From contig NZ_JAQTNN010000003.1 in the NCBI RefSeq assembly GCF_028713855.1, positions 1-64,000 on the forward strand: a DNA stretch of 64,000 nt, given 5' to 3'. Positions 1-7,518 of the stretch are shown here, piece by piece. The stretch is from Sulfuricurvum sp. Lineage in GTDB: Bacteria; Campylobacterota; Campylobacteria; Campylobacterales; Sulfurimonadaceae. The notes below the pieces were generated by a model that worked only from the letters and a program-made list of their open reading frames with translations, had not been told where the DNA came from and did not search any database. Each line of letters begins with the position of its first letter. The stretch's first letter is position 1. The translations under genes and the position numbers were made by a program.

Positions 1-39
1 ACTAAAATCGAAGAAAAAAGAAGAGACCGAAGTGTAGCT

Positions 40-777
40 TTACGCTACAATTTTACAGCCTGATTCGCCGTTGAAAAAGTGGAAACATGTTTGTGAAACG
101 GCTGGAAACTTCGAGTGAAATCTACAATCTATACCGTAAGCTCCTTGTACTGGAAATTTCACTGATAAATCAATTTTAGATGCTGTAACAGCATAAATAT
201 TTTTATCTATTAAGTAAGCACCATAAGCTATCAAAATTCCTAAACAAATAACTGTAACTGCATTTACCAAATTACGGTAAATTGTACGCTCATTTTCAAA
301 ATATTGATTGATTATATTTCCTGTATCTAAAGACAGTATTATTATTATTGCGATTATTGGGCTACCAATCAAATTTGATACTATATTGGCTAACAAATGA
401 TCCTCTGGATTTTTATAAACACAAAACAAAAAATCTGTAGCCATCAAGCATAAGAAAATAAGAAAAGTTAAATAAACCAACACTTTCTTGATCTTTTCAC
501 CTTTAAAGGCAAAATTTACTATTAACAGAAATGGGATTAAATACCATGGCCAGAAGTAAGCAGAAAACCATTCTATAAAATCAGCTTGATTGATTGTAAT
601 TACACCTTCATTCAAGGTGTCATATAGCTTTACTGATTCACTAGTAAAAATTTTAGTGAACATTGGTTGAATTACTTGACCTATACTCATAATGATAGAG
701 AGTAGTATTGCTAGTGGAAGAGCTTTAATAATTTTATTCATAATTAAAAAAGCATATGTTTTCATACTTATACTCAT
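40..777 (-). CDS. Multi-pass membrane protein of unknown function
   Basis: I do not recognise the family. About five hydrophobic segments are visible: residues 15-36, 75-92, 98-120, 135-152 and 168-190. This suggests an inner-membrane protein. The last 35 or so residues are odd: Cys-, Phe- and Ser-rich, hydrophilic, and unlike the rest. On the opposite strand the same DNA (about 87-180) reads as an open helical stretch beginning MFVKRLETSSEIYNLYRK, so the tail may be a translated remnant of another gene joined to a truncated membrane protein. The stop codon lies inside a small hairpin (TGTAGC/GCTACA at 33-49). No clear Shine-Dalgarno precedes the chosen start. The product is uncertain, but the hydrophobic periodicity supports a real gene. 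Confidence 0.5.
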   Translation of the reverse strand: MSISMKTYAFLIMNKIIKALPLAILLSIIMSIGQVIQPMFTKIFTSESVKLYDTLNEGVITINQADFIEWFSAYFWPWYLIPFLLIVNFAFKGEKIKKVLVYLTFLIFLCLMATDFLFCVYKNPEDHLLANIVSNLIGSPIIAIIIILSLDTGNIINQYFENERTIYRNLVNAVTVICLGILIAYGAYLIDKNIYAVTASKIDLSVKFPVQGAYGIDCRFHSKFPAVSQTCFHFFNGESGCKIVA

Positions 778-961
778 TTATAATCCATAATCAAAAATTT
801 TACTTTTTATACTTGATAACACTCGATTTTTTTCATAGAAATCAATAGCATTATAGAGGAAAAAGCTTTTTTGTGAGTTTATACCCATTATTCTGGCCTA
901 ATATAAAATATGAAGTTATTAAAAAAAAGATAAAATTCGTAATCACAAAAGGAATTACTAT

Positions 962-1798
962 ATGGGCATTACCATCGACAATATCGAAAACTATATGCAT
1001 CTGTTCGATGGCACGAATATCAACTTTGGAAGTCCCTCCTATGCTGAACCTATCTATGCGGCTATGATTAGAGCTTATCAAAATGATGCTCACTTAGATA
1101 TTACAACCGGAAGCGAATACATCCGAACGGTAATTTTGAACGATCACAAGCCAAATAAGACGTATAGCCCCGTTGAAAACATTGAAACGCACAATCGAGG
1201 ACATGAAGCAATATGTAGCCACTTAACAGATGTTATGCTTCAAAACTTTACCACTCTATCCCAAGGTGATCGGAAAGAGTTAAAAAATTATTTGCAATAT
1301 CTTTTTTCGGAGCTAATGAATAACGTCTCCGATCATTCACACTCTTCCGTCGGCGGTTACACAATGGCACAATACTTTACATCCAAGAAAAAAATACAAT
1401 TTGTTGTTGCGGATCGTGGAGTAGGATTTTTAGAAAATATGCGTCTTAATTTCACGGATGTTGACAATGAATTTGAAGCCATACAAAAAGCATTAATAAA
1501 AGGAATTACCTCTACACGCGCTCGCATGTATGGTGCTCCCAAAAATGCCGGGTTTGGATTGTCAGCAATGTTTGAAATATTGAGAATGACCGGTGGGAGT
1601 TTCGTTATTATCTCCAATGACACACTTGTACGCTGTGACAAAGATGAAAATATAACATCTAAGAAACTATCGACCCCGTGGAAAGGCGTTGTCGTTGCAT
1701 TTGAATTTTATCAATCATTCATTGCACATGATTTTGCAGATTTTCAACGTAGATTTTTAGTTGGGGATGTCCTCGAAGAAGATGAGGACTTTTTTTAA
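962..1798 (+). CDS. GHKL-type ATP-binding protein
   Basis: The ATPase domain of the histidine kinase/HSP90/MutL superfamily is visible in the second half. The N box is SELMNNVSDHS (near residue 115), the G1 box is VADRGVGF (near 150) and the G2 box is GFGLSAMFE (near 197). There is no HisKA dimerisation domain or phosphoacceptor His, so it is not a classical kinase; it resembles anti-sigma-factor kinases or stand-alone GHKL switch proteins. AAGGA lies 8 nt before the start. It converges with, and overlaps by 4 nt, a STAS-like DUF4325 protein. These two families are commonly paired, usually in the same direction. A regulatory switch role is inferred. Confidence 0.75.
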   Translation: MGITIDNIENYMHLFDGTNINFGSPSYAEPIYAAMIRAYQNDAHLDITTGSEYIRTVILNDHKPNKTYSPVENIETHNRGHEAICSHLTDVMLQNFTTLSQGDRKELKNYLQYLFSELMNNVSDHSHSSVGGYTMAQYFTSKKKIQFVVADRGVGFLENMRLNFTDVDNEFEAIQKALIKGITSTRARMYGAPKNAGFGLSAMFEILRMTGGSFVIISNDTLVRCDKDENITSKKLSTPWKGVVVAFEFYQSFIAHDFADFQRRFLVGDVLEEDEDFF

Positions 1799-2103
1799 GC
1801 GGATTGACGCTCTTTAGAGTATTTGATAACAAAGTTAATAGTATCTTTGATACCTTGAGTTTCATTGACAAGTTTTACTTTGCCCCGGATGTATTCAATC
1901 CCGAAAGCACGAATAAAAATTCCAAAGAACTCATCGATAAATGATTGAGTAACTTGATCTACTCCCGCGAAATCGAGGGTTACTTCACCCTTTTGATCCA
2001 ATACAGGCTTCATCTTTTCACGGATAATTTCACCTGCTCCGCGTGAACCGATAAACTCAAAACCGCCGGTTTCGTTTTTAACGTTGATAAGTATGTTTCC
2101 CAT
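1795..2103 (-). CDS. STAS-like DUF4325 domain protein
   Basis: This is a 102-residue single-domain protein. The pattern VTLDFAGVDQVTQSFIDEFFG (residues 40-60) is typical of the STAS-like DUF4325 family, which resembles anti-sigma-factor antagonists. It is the expected partner of the GHKL ATPase encoded on the opposite strand, and the two genes overlap tail to tail by 4 nt. That arrangement could couple their expression by antisense transcription. The start has only a weak AAAGA ribosome site. Which sigma factor or target the pair controls cannot be told from the window. Confidence 0.7.
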   Translation of the reverse strand: MGNILINVKNETGGFEFIGSRGAGEIIREKMKPVLDQKGEVTLDFAGVDQVTQSFIDEFFGIFIRAFGIEYIRGKVKLVNETQGIKDTINFVIKYSKERQSA

Positions 2104-2466
2104 CTTTGTGTTCTTTCTATTTGTAAGGCATTTAGCCTAATGATTGCCGTTTCAAAACGGTCATATTTTGTGGTGCGGAATATTACCACACTTTTATCGT
2201 GCACTTGATAACACTATATCGTAATAGTGTCAATAATTTGTAATGGTTCAGCTTAATCTAACTATCGTATGCAAGTTTGTTTCTACCTGAGATATAGACA
2301 ATCTTTGATTGAAAATAAGTAATTTAATATAAAAAAAATACTGATAGTCAAAAATTGTATCTTAATAAAACAAAACAAATTATAGTGTTGTATACTTTTT
2401 AAAAATGAAAGACAGATAAAATTACATATGCCTGGAATGACAAAAAGAAAATACGTTGGAGAAATT
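2104..2466. other. AT-rich intergenic region upstream of the TIR operon
   Basis: About 360 bases separate the STAS-like gene from the first TIR gene. They contain a perfect 7-bp stem-loop (ACACTAT at 2211-2217, ATAGTGT at 2224-2230) and the 13-mer ACTTGATAACACT (2203-2215), which also occurs at 811-823 on the other side of the GHKL/STAS pair. A TATACT at about 2391-2396 could be a -10 element, but I see no convincing -35. No coding sequence is supported here. Confidence 0.4.
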
Positions 2467-3552
2467 ATGAGCTTTAATGAATCTCTAAAATCTCCACTAA
2501 ATATTATTAAATCAGTATTACCATATAACTACAGCAAAGAAGATGTACTTACTCTATTTAAAGAACTATACCCTTATGAATGGGGGATAATTGAACAAAG
2601 ATATAAACTTTATAAGGAAAAAGATGACTTTTTAGTAAAAGTTGGAAAAAAGAAAAGATACAAACCTATACAACCTCAATTCTATTTATATGGACTTCCA
2701 AAAGTAAAACATATGTTGTCTGAGGGACAAAGAAAGTTACATAGAGATAATTTTAATGAAGAACAACGTATAAAAAAAATAAAAATGCTTCAAGAAAAAA
2801 CAAAATCTCGTATCTCAAAGTTAAGTAAAAAATTTGATGACGCTAAAGAACTTATTCAAGAGGTAGAACCTTTATATATTGATATTTTTATTAATGCATA
2901 CCATAGAAAAGGTATAACTACTGAAGAAAAAATGGAAATAGCAAAAGAATTGCAAAAATATGAATGTGAAAAATCATTGGAATTTTTTTATAAATTGAAT
3001 GATAGTGAGCGAAATAGCCAAATTAGAATAATGGCGTTTAAACATTTACAGAGCCTTGGACGATACGTTAAACTGCGAAAAGGTTTCAAAGGTAAAAAGA
3101 AATCGTATATGTCAGAAAAAACAAGTTTTGATATGAAGCCTTTAGATTTATTGCAACGAATAGAAAATGACTCAATTCAAAATAAAAAAACATTTGATTA
3201 TTTTATATCACATAGCTTTTTAGATAATGGGTTAGTGAAAGAAATAATCAAATCTTTGAATCAATCACATCTTCATGTTTATTGTGATTGGTTTAATGAT
3301 ACTGATTTTTTGAAGAGACAATATGCAGGTGAGTACACAAAAATAGTTTTACAAAAGAGAATTCAGCAATCAAAGAAAGTATTATTCATTAGAACGAAAA
3401 ATACAAATGATCCACAAAATAATTTCTTTTCAGAATGGGTTGAAATGGAAATTTTATATGCAAAAGAACTAAACAAAGAAATAGAATGTGTTGATATGAT
3501 AAATGATGGAAATTGTGCATTTAAGATATTTGAAGATTATAAAAATCAATAA
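2467..3552 (+). CDS. TIR-domain protein 1, long N-terminal region
   Basis: The C-terminal third is a TIR-type domain starting at FDYFISHS (residue 243). It carries the WxxxE motif WVEME, placing the likely NAD-cleaving glutamate at residue 328. The N-terminal 240 residues are Lys/Glu-rich, with a probable coiled coil around 95-135, and are unfamiliar; they may sense the trigger or oligomerise. I chose the ATG at 2467 because TTGGAG lies 5 nt upstream. The in-frame ATG at 2428 has no ribosome site. It is the first gene of a tightly packed operon with a second TIR protein, a membrane protein and a ThsB-like TIR protein. Base composition is much more AT-rich than the core chromosome. A defence role is inferred. 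Confidence 0.8.
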   Translation: MSFNESLKSPLNIIKSVLPYNYSKEDVLTLFKELYPYEWGIIEQRYKLYKEKDDFLVKVGKKKRYKPIQPQFYLYGLPKVKHMLSEGQRKLHRDNFNEEQRIKKIKMLQEKTKSRISKLSKKFDDAKELIQEVEPLYIDIFINAYHRKGITTEEKMEIAKELQKYECEKSLEFFYKLNDSERNSQIRIMAFKHLQSLGRYVKLRKGFKGKKKSYMSEKTSFDMKPLDLLQRIENDSIQNKKTFDYFISHSFLDNGLVKEIIKSLNQSHLHVYCDWFNDTDFLKRQYAGEYTKIVLQKRIQQSKKVLFIRTKNTNDPQNNFFSEWVEMEILYAKELNKEIECVDMINDGNCAFKIFEDYKNQ

Positions 3553-3566
3553 GGAGAATTAAATTT

Positions 3567-4172
3567 ATGGCGTTGTTTAACTATGATGACCTAAACAGGA
3601 ATAGCTATAGCACATTCTCAGAGTCTTATGACTCTCTAAATGCAAATAGACTGTTTAAATCAGCACATTCTGTCTATGTAAGTGACTCTGATAGTTTCGA
3701 TATTTTTTTATCCCACAGTTATAATGACAGAGCGATAATACCGGCTTTAAAGCGTGAGCTTGAAAGCTTTGGATATAAGGTATATGTTGATTGGATTAAT
3801 GACAGATTACTCAGTCGAGACAACGTAACAAAAGAAACAGCTCAAATACTACAAAAAAGAATGAAACAATCAAAAAGTCTGATTTATGCTACTTCTGAAA
3901 ATTCTAGTACATCTAGATGGATGCCTTGGGAACTAGGGTATTTTGATGGGATTAAAGATAAGATGGTGGCAATTTTACCTATTAAAAAATATGGGAATGG
4001 ATTCCAAGAGAATTTTAAAGGTGAAGAGTATCTAGGCCTGTATTACTATATTGATAAAGATGAAATATCTGGTAAAAATGAACAAGCTTTATGGGTAAGA
4101 GAAAGTTTGACAAAATATATCATCTTCAGTGGATGGCTGAATAATGGTTTGAAGCCTATCGAAAGGAACTAA
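3567..4172 (+). CDS. TIR-domain protein 2
   Basis: The 201-residue protein has a TIR domain from FDIFLSHSYND (residues 44-54) through a WMPWE motif, with the candidate catalytic Glu at residue 122. A short Ser/Tyr-rich leader of about 40 residues precedes it. Between them lie VYVDWINDR, typical of the beta-B/BB-loop region, and a KQSKSLIYATS strand. AAGGAG lies 9 nt before the ATG, and the gene starts 14 nt after TIR protein 1. TIR enzymes of this kind cleave NAD+ or make cyclic or otherwise modified ADP-ribose signals; which product applies here is unknown. Confidence 0.85.
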   Translation: MALFNYDDLNRNSYSTFSESYDSLNANRLFKSAHSVYVSDSDSFDIFLSHSYNDRAIIPALKRELESFGYKVYVDWINDRLLSRDNVTKETAQILQKRMKQSKSLIYATSENSSTSRWMPWELGYFDGIKDKMVAILPIKKYGNGFQENFKGEEYLGLYYYIDKDEISGKNEQALWVRESLTKYIIFSGWLNNGLKPIERN

Positions 4173-4175
4173 CAG

Positions 4176-4655
4176 ATGGCTAGTATAGACAAAGAAAAAA
4201 TCTTAATTGAAGAGATAAAACTAGTTCAAGATATTATTAAAAGAATGGCTAGTAATTCTTTTAACGTTAAAACTTGGGCTGTAACCTTAGTGGCTGCAAC
4301 GCTTTTAATAAAAGGCAATAGCAATCATACATTTATAGCATTTATCCCTTTATTTGCATTTTGGTTTCTTGACGCATATTATTTACAACAAGAAAGATTG
4401 TATAGAGAATTACATAAATGGATTATCAAGTATAGAATGGATCATGATGATGATTTATTTAATATGAGTACTACGAAATTTAAAAATAATGTACAGTCAG
4501 TTGTAAGAATAATGTTTTCAATTAGCATATTTCCTTTTTATTTTGGCATTTTGATTTTATTAATTGCTTATATTTTTATAGCCAATACAGATCATATTAA
4601 ATCATTTTTCGAGTGTATTCAATTTTGCTTGAATGGAGTTACTAATGGCAAGTAG
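4176..4655 (+). CDS. Small multi-pass membrane protein in TIR operon
   Basis: This 159-residue protein has two hydrophobic segments near residues 33-65 and a longer one near 112-138, suggesting three or four membrane passes. A charged cytosolic loop rich in Tyr, Arg and Glu (QQERLYRELHKW) lies between them. I do not recognise a named family. It sits between two TIR genes, starts 3 nt after TIR protein 2 with AAAGGA upstream, and overlaps the next gene by 11 nt, so all four are probably translated together. By analogy with Thoeris and CBASS operons, where the signal-activated effector is often a membrane protein, it is the best effector candidate here. That role is inference. Confidence 0.7.
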   Translation: MASIDKEKILIEEIKLVQDIIKRMASNSFNVKTWAVTLVAATLLIKGNSNHTFIAFIPLFAFWFLDAYYLQQERLYRELHKWIIKYRMDHDDDLFNMSTTKFKNNVQSVVRIMFSISIFPFYFGILILLIAYIFIANTDHIKSFFECIQFCLNGVTNGK

Positions 4656-5223
4656 GGTTTTCTTTAGTTTTCATTACCAAGATGTTATAGATTTTAGAGC
4701 CAATGTAGTTCGAAATCATGGGCAATTTAAATTAAATGCAGGAGAAGCCGGATATTTTGATTCTTCTATGTGGGAGAAGGCTAAAAAAGAAAGTAATTTG
4801 GCTTTAAAAAAACTAATCAATAATGGCTTGTCATACACATCTAACACTTGTGTATTAATTGGTTCAGAAACCTATAGCCGACGATGGGTTAGATATGAAC
4901 TATTAAAAAGCTTGAAAAAAGGTAAACATATTTTTGGGGTTCATATTAATGGAATTAAGTGTAAAAACAGTGCGACAAAAGATTTAGGTAAAAATCCATT
5001 AGATTATATTGGGGTATATGCTACGGATAATAATTCATATGATTTAATTGAAAAAAAGGATGATGGGAAATGGTATTACTATACAGAAATAGACAGTAGT
5101 TCAAAAGTTACTACAAAACATACGTTGCCATTAAAAGAAAATATACCTTTGTCAAATTTTTTCTCCGTTTACAAGTGGAATGCAGATGATGGATATAATA
5201 ATTTTAAAAATTGGGTTAAATAA
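4645..5223 (+). CDS. ThsB-like TIR protein (MTH538/DUF1863 type)
   Basis: The protein opens with RVFFSFHYQDV and continues with AGYFDSSMWEKAKK, a VLIGSETYSRRWVRYE core and a KSLKKGKHIFGVHINGIK strand. This is the signature of MTH538-type (DUF1863) TIR domains, the family of the Thoeris signal-producing enzyme ThsB. The WVRYE motif puts the candidate catalytic glutamate at residue 85, the same number I recall for the catalytic Glu of Bacillus cereus ThsB. I chose the internal ATG at 4645 because GGAG lies 6 nt upstream and family members begin at this point. It is the last gene of the operon, overlapping the membrane protein by 11 nt. Confidence 0.85.
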   Translation: MASRVFFSFHYQDVIDFRANVVRNHGQFKLNAGEAGYFDSSMWEKAKKESNLALKKLINNGLSYTSNTCVLIGSETYSRRWVRYELLKSLKKGKHIFGVHINGIKCKNSATKDLGKNPLDYIGVYATDNNSYDLIEKKDDGKWYYYTEIDSSSKVTTKHTLPLKENIPLSNFFSVYKWNADDGYNNFKNWVK

Positions 5224-5254
5224 ATCGTAAATTAGTAGAATCTCTGAAAGAACA

Positions 5255-5281
5255 TTGATCCCTGCTCTATACAGGGGTCAA
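5255..5281. terminator. Stem-loop between converging genes
   Basis: A 10-bp stem, TTGATCCCTG against CAGGGGTCAA with one G-T type mismatch, closes a 7-nt loop just after the ThsB-like gene and before the end of the converging ART-like gene. The flanking T-tract is poor, so a transcription terminator or RNA end-protecting hairpin serving both strands is a likely but unproven role. Confidence 0.5.
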
Positions 5282-5298
5282 TGATAAAATCATATTAT

Positions 5299-6039
5299 TC
5301 AAATACTTTTAATATCCACAATATAATGTGGAGCTATTGGATGCTGAACCCTACAAGTTCGAAAAAGATCGTTAGTCAATTTTTCATATAAAACTAACTG
5401 ATTTTTGGGATCGATGTTTTTCTTGGAATATATTTCTCCATAGTCATCTGCTTCAAGGTATATGAGCGGAACTTTAACCGTCAAAACGATTTCTTCTCCG
5501 CCATGCACCCTTACGGCATTTTCTGAATAAACCCTATCCTCATTCGCCACAAAATGAACATAGTCTTTTTGATTTTTAGGACTCATTGCATCTAAGTTTG
5601 ACGACTTTACACCAGATAATGAAACAGGCAACAAACCTTCTTTTTTTATTGATCGTAAGAGCGCTGAAGATGTGTAATGGCGTAAAAGGCAAAAATGATT
5701 TTGATAAAAGTCATCAAAGCTAAGATTATTATTCCATTCGAATCCCCTACCTCTTAAATCAATTATTTTTTCTTGCCGTTGCATGATACTTTTCATAGAA
5801 TGATGGTTTCCGTATCCCATAGCTTTTGCAACCATATCAAGCAAGACTGTTCTTTTGATTTGTATTGAAGAAGAAATCAATCGGTGTAATTGACCATTTG
5901 AAACTTTGATGTCATCATAAGAGATTTCAAGACCAGTAAACGACTCTTGAATATACGTTTCTATGAGATGTTTTTCGATTAACGCATTTAGTTGCTTAGA
6001 CAATGAATCTGCAAGTTGTGAGTGATGAATAATAAACAT
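5299..6039 (-). CDS. ADP-ribosyltransferase-like domain protein
   Basis: The C-terminal half contains RHYTSSALLRSIKKEGLLP (around residue 122). This resembles the H-[YF]-T...L..I...GL motif that opens DarT-like and other ART-fold enzymes. Later features include HFVANEDRVYSENAV and strand-like EIVLTVKVPL. The N-terminal 90 residues contain LLDMVAKAMGYGNHHSMK, a small helical module seen at the front of several mobile-element proteins. I chose the ATG at 6039 because AAGGA lies 7 nt upstream; the longer reading frame to 6147 has no ribosome site. It converges with the TIR operon. A toxin, anti-phage or nucleic-acid-modifying role is possible, but fold assignment from motif alone is weak. Confidence 0.5.
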   Translation of the reverse strand: MFIIHHSQLADSLSKQLNALIEKHLIETYIQESFTGLEISYDDIKVSNGQLHRLISSSIQIKRTVLLDMVAKAMGYGNHHSMKSIMQRQEKIIDLRGRGFEWNNNLSFDDFYQNHFCLLRHYTSSALLRSIKKEGLLPVSLSGVKSSNLDAMSPKNQKDYVHFVANEDRVYSENAVRVHGGEEIVLTVKVPLIYLEADDYGEIYSKKNIDPKNQLVLYEKLTNDLFRTCRVQHPIAPHYIVDIKSI

Positions 6040-6250
6040 GATGTTGTCCTTGACAATTTGTGCAGGCATAATTAATCCAGATTTGTTCCCCTTACCTGTA
6101 TTGCCTGTTTTGGTCAATACGACGACACCGACGAAACTTTTTAGCATACCAAAAATGGCGGGAACGCAAGCAAAGTTCTATAAAGCTTCAAAAAGCATAC
6201 CAAATTTTTCTTTATTTGCCAAACATTTTTACAGATACTCTTATACGGGT

Positions 6251-6290
6251 TTACAATCCCATCCCTTTTTTCTCCCTCCTATCTCTTCAT
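6251..6290 (-). pseudogene. Remnant of a second relaxase 3' end
   Basis: The last codons read E-K-K-G-M-G-L-stop, exactly the C-terminus of the intact relaxase at 7519-9084. Positions 6252-6275 match 7520-7543 at 23 of 24 bases. Just upstream an AAT-GAA-GAG-ATA-GGA stretch corresponds to AAT-AGA-GAG-ATT-GGG of the intact gene, with 11-12 nt missing between. The rest of the gene is absent. The segment between this remnant and the intact copy carries two small cargo genes. No promoter or start belongs to it. Confidence 0.6.
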
Positions 6291-6482
6291 TTATAAGATA
6301 CAAAAGTAAATGATAAAGTAGATAAGTTATTGAGAATTGATATATTCTAAAAAGACAGATACACAACGGCAAGCATGGTGAAAAGTTCACATCAAGAAAA
6401 AATTGTACGTTTGTATGGGCAAATGTACACCAAACATGTGGCAAAATATAATGCCAAATATTAAAAAAGCGAAGGAATTGCC
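6291..6482. other. Non-coding spacer upstream of DUF2513 gene
   Basis: This AT-rich spacer lies between the relaxase remnant and the DUF2513 gene and presumably carries its promoter. A 67-residue reading frame on the minus strand here shows no codon or protein features and is not called. Nothing else is visible. Confidence 0.3.
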
Positions 6483-6857
6483 ATGAAAAGAGATTTAGAC
6501 CTTCTTAGAGATATCATGATATATTTAGAGGAAAATTTAGCTCCGGGTGGAAATATCCAATCAAATGATATTTCACTTTATGACGGTAGTGATGAAGAGT
6601 ATAAAAAACTTTCAGAGCACATAAAATTGCTAATTGAAGATGGCTTAATAGAGACATCAAAACCGGTGGTGATGAAAGGATTTGCTATCTTTATGATTTT
6701 TAGAATAACTTCCAAAGGACATGATTTTTTAGATGCACTTAGAAATGATACTGTTTGGAATAACACGAAAGAAAAAATGAAAGAAATTGGTGGCTTCACA
6801 CTTGGTATAGCTCTAGATATAGCCAAAGGGTACATGGCAAAGCTGATCAATCAATAA
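6483..6857 (+). CDS. DUF2513 domain protein
   Basis: The 124-residue sequence begins MKRDLDLLRDIMIYLEEN. It contains HIKLLIEDGLIETSK and then ITSKGHDFLDALRNDTVWNNTKEKMKEIGGF, the hallmark of DUF2513, a winged-helix-like family common on plasmids, phages and genomic islands. The fold suggests a DNA-binding regulator, but no function is established. AAGGA lies 7 nt before the ATG. It is followed 12 nt later by an unknown gene. The pair lies between two copies of the relaxase 3' end and looks like a cargo cassette. Confidence 0.75.
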   Translation: MKRDLDLLRDIMIYLEENLAPGGNIQSNDISLYDGSDEEYKKLSEHIKLLIEDGLIETSKPVVMKGFAIFMIFRITSKGHDFLDALRNDTVWNNTKEKMKEIGGFTLGIALDIAKGYMAKLINQ

Positions 6858-6869
6858 GATGAGTTTAAA

Positions 6870-7370
6870 ATGCTTAAGATAGAAGAATTAAAATTTTTAG
6901 TTAACTTTGCAACAGATGATATTGCCGATGTTATGTTTGAACAAGAGCAAGAACAAGAACGAGAAGAATATATATCAAGAAGAAAAAATGGCGAACTGAC
7001 CGCAGAAGAGATACAAGCGGAAAGTCTGTGGAGTGAGGATGAAAAAGCCTATTATGAAGAAAATGAAAATCTATCCGATGAAGACCGCGTTTTAGATTAT
7101 CTAAAAGATGAGGATTTATCAATAGAACTATTAAATGGTTCAACTGCTATTATAGAGAATAAAAACAAGCAGTTAAATATACAGTTCTCTGTGAACAACA
7201 AGAAGTACAAAGTAACTTTTGTAGAGTTTATGGATCGTGACATTTTTTTTGAAGTAGTTAACCTATTCAAACAACCTAAACAAGTCACATTAAGTAATGT
7301 GTCACCACAAATCGGTGGAATTATTGATATAAATTTTGGTATTAAATTTAATATTCAGCTAATGAACTAA
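6870..7370 (+). CDS. Unknown acidic protein paired with DUF2513
   Basis: I do not recognise this 166-residue protein. Residues 22-75 are very acidic and Gln-rich (a run of EQEQEQEREE), probably helical or disordered. The C-terminal half (about 95-166) has alternating hydrophobic residues typical of a small beta-rich domain. No signal peptide or membrane segment is seen. It follows the DUF2513 gene by 12 nt in the same direction, so the two may act together. The ribosome site is weak. Confidence 0.5.
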   Translation: MLKIEELKFLVNFATDDIADVMFEQEQEQEREEYISRRKNGELTAEEIQAESLWSEDEKAYYEENENLSDEDRVLDYLKDEDLSIELLNGSTAIIENKNKQLNIQFSVNNKKYKVTFVEFMDRDIFFEVVNLFKQPKQVTLSNVSPQIGGIIDINFGIKFNIQLMN

Positions 7371-7422
7371 AAGTTTACTCTCATCAACTTCTGTAAAACT
7401 ACTCAGGTTACATTCTAACAAA

Positions 7423-7441
7423 GAGGCTTACCATTAGCCTC
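7423..7441. terminator. Possible bidirectional terminator hairpin
   Basis: GAGGCT and AGCCTC form a perfect 6-bp stem around a 7-nt loop between the end of the acidic-protein gene and the converging end of the relaxase gene. No T-run follows on either strand, so the terminator call is tentative. Confidence 0.3.
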
Positions 7442-7518
7442 ATTACTGTAAGATACAAGTGATTATATCTGAACACTTGATAGGTAAAAAACAACAGGAA
7501 ACTTGATTGATCTAACAG

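Noticed and set aside
2211-2230. Terminator for the STAS-like gene
   Set aside because: The 7-bp hairpin lies upstream of that gene's start, so it cannot end its transcript; it may be a regulatory site instead.
6241-6444. Minus-strand frame of 67 codons
   Set aside because: It overlaps the relaxase remnant in another frame and has no ribosome site; treated as non-coding.
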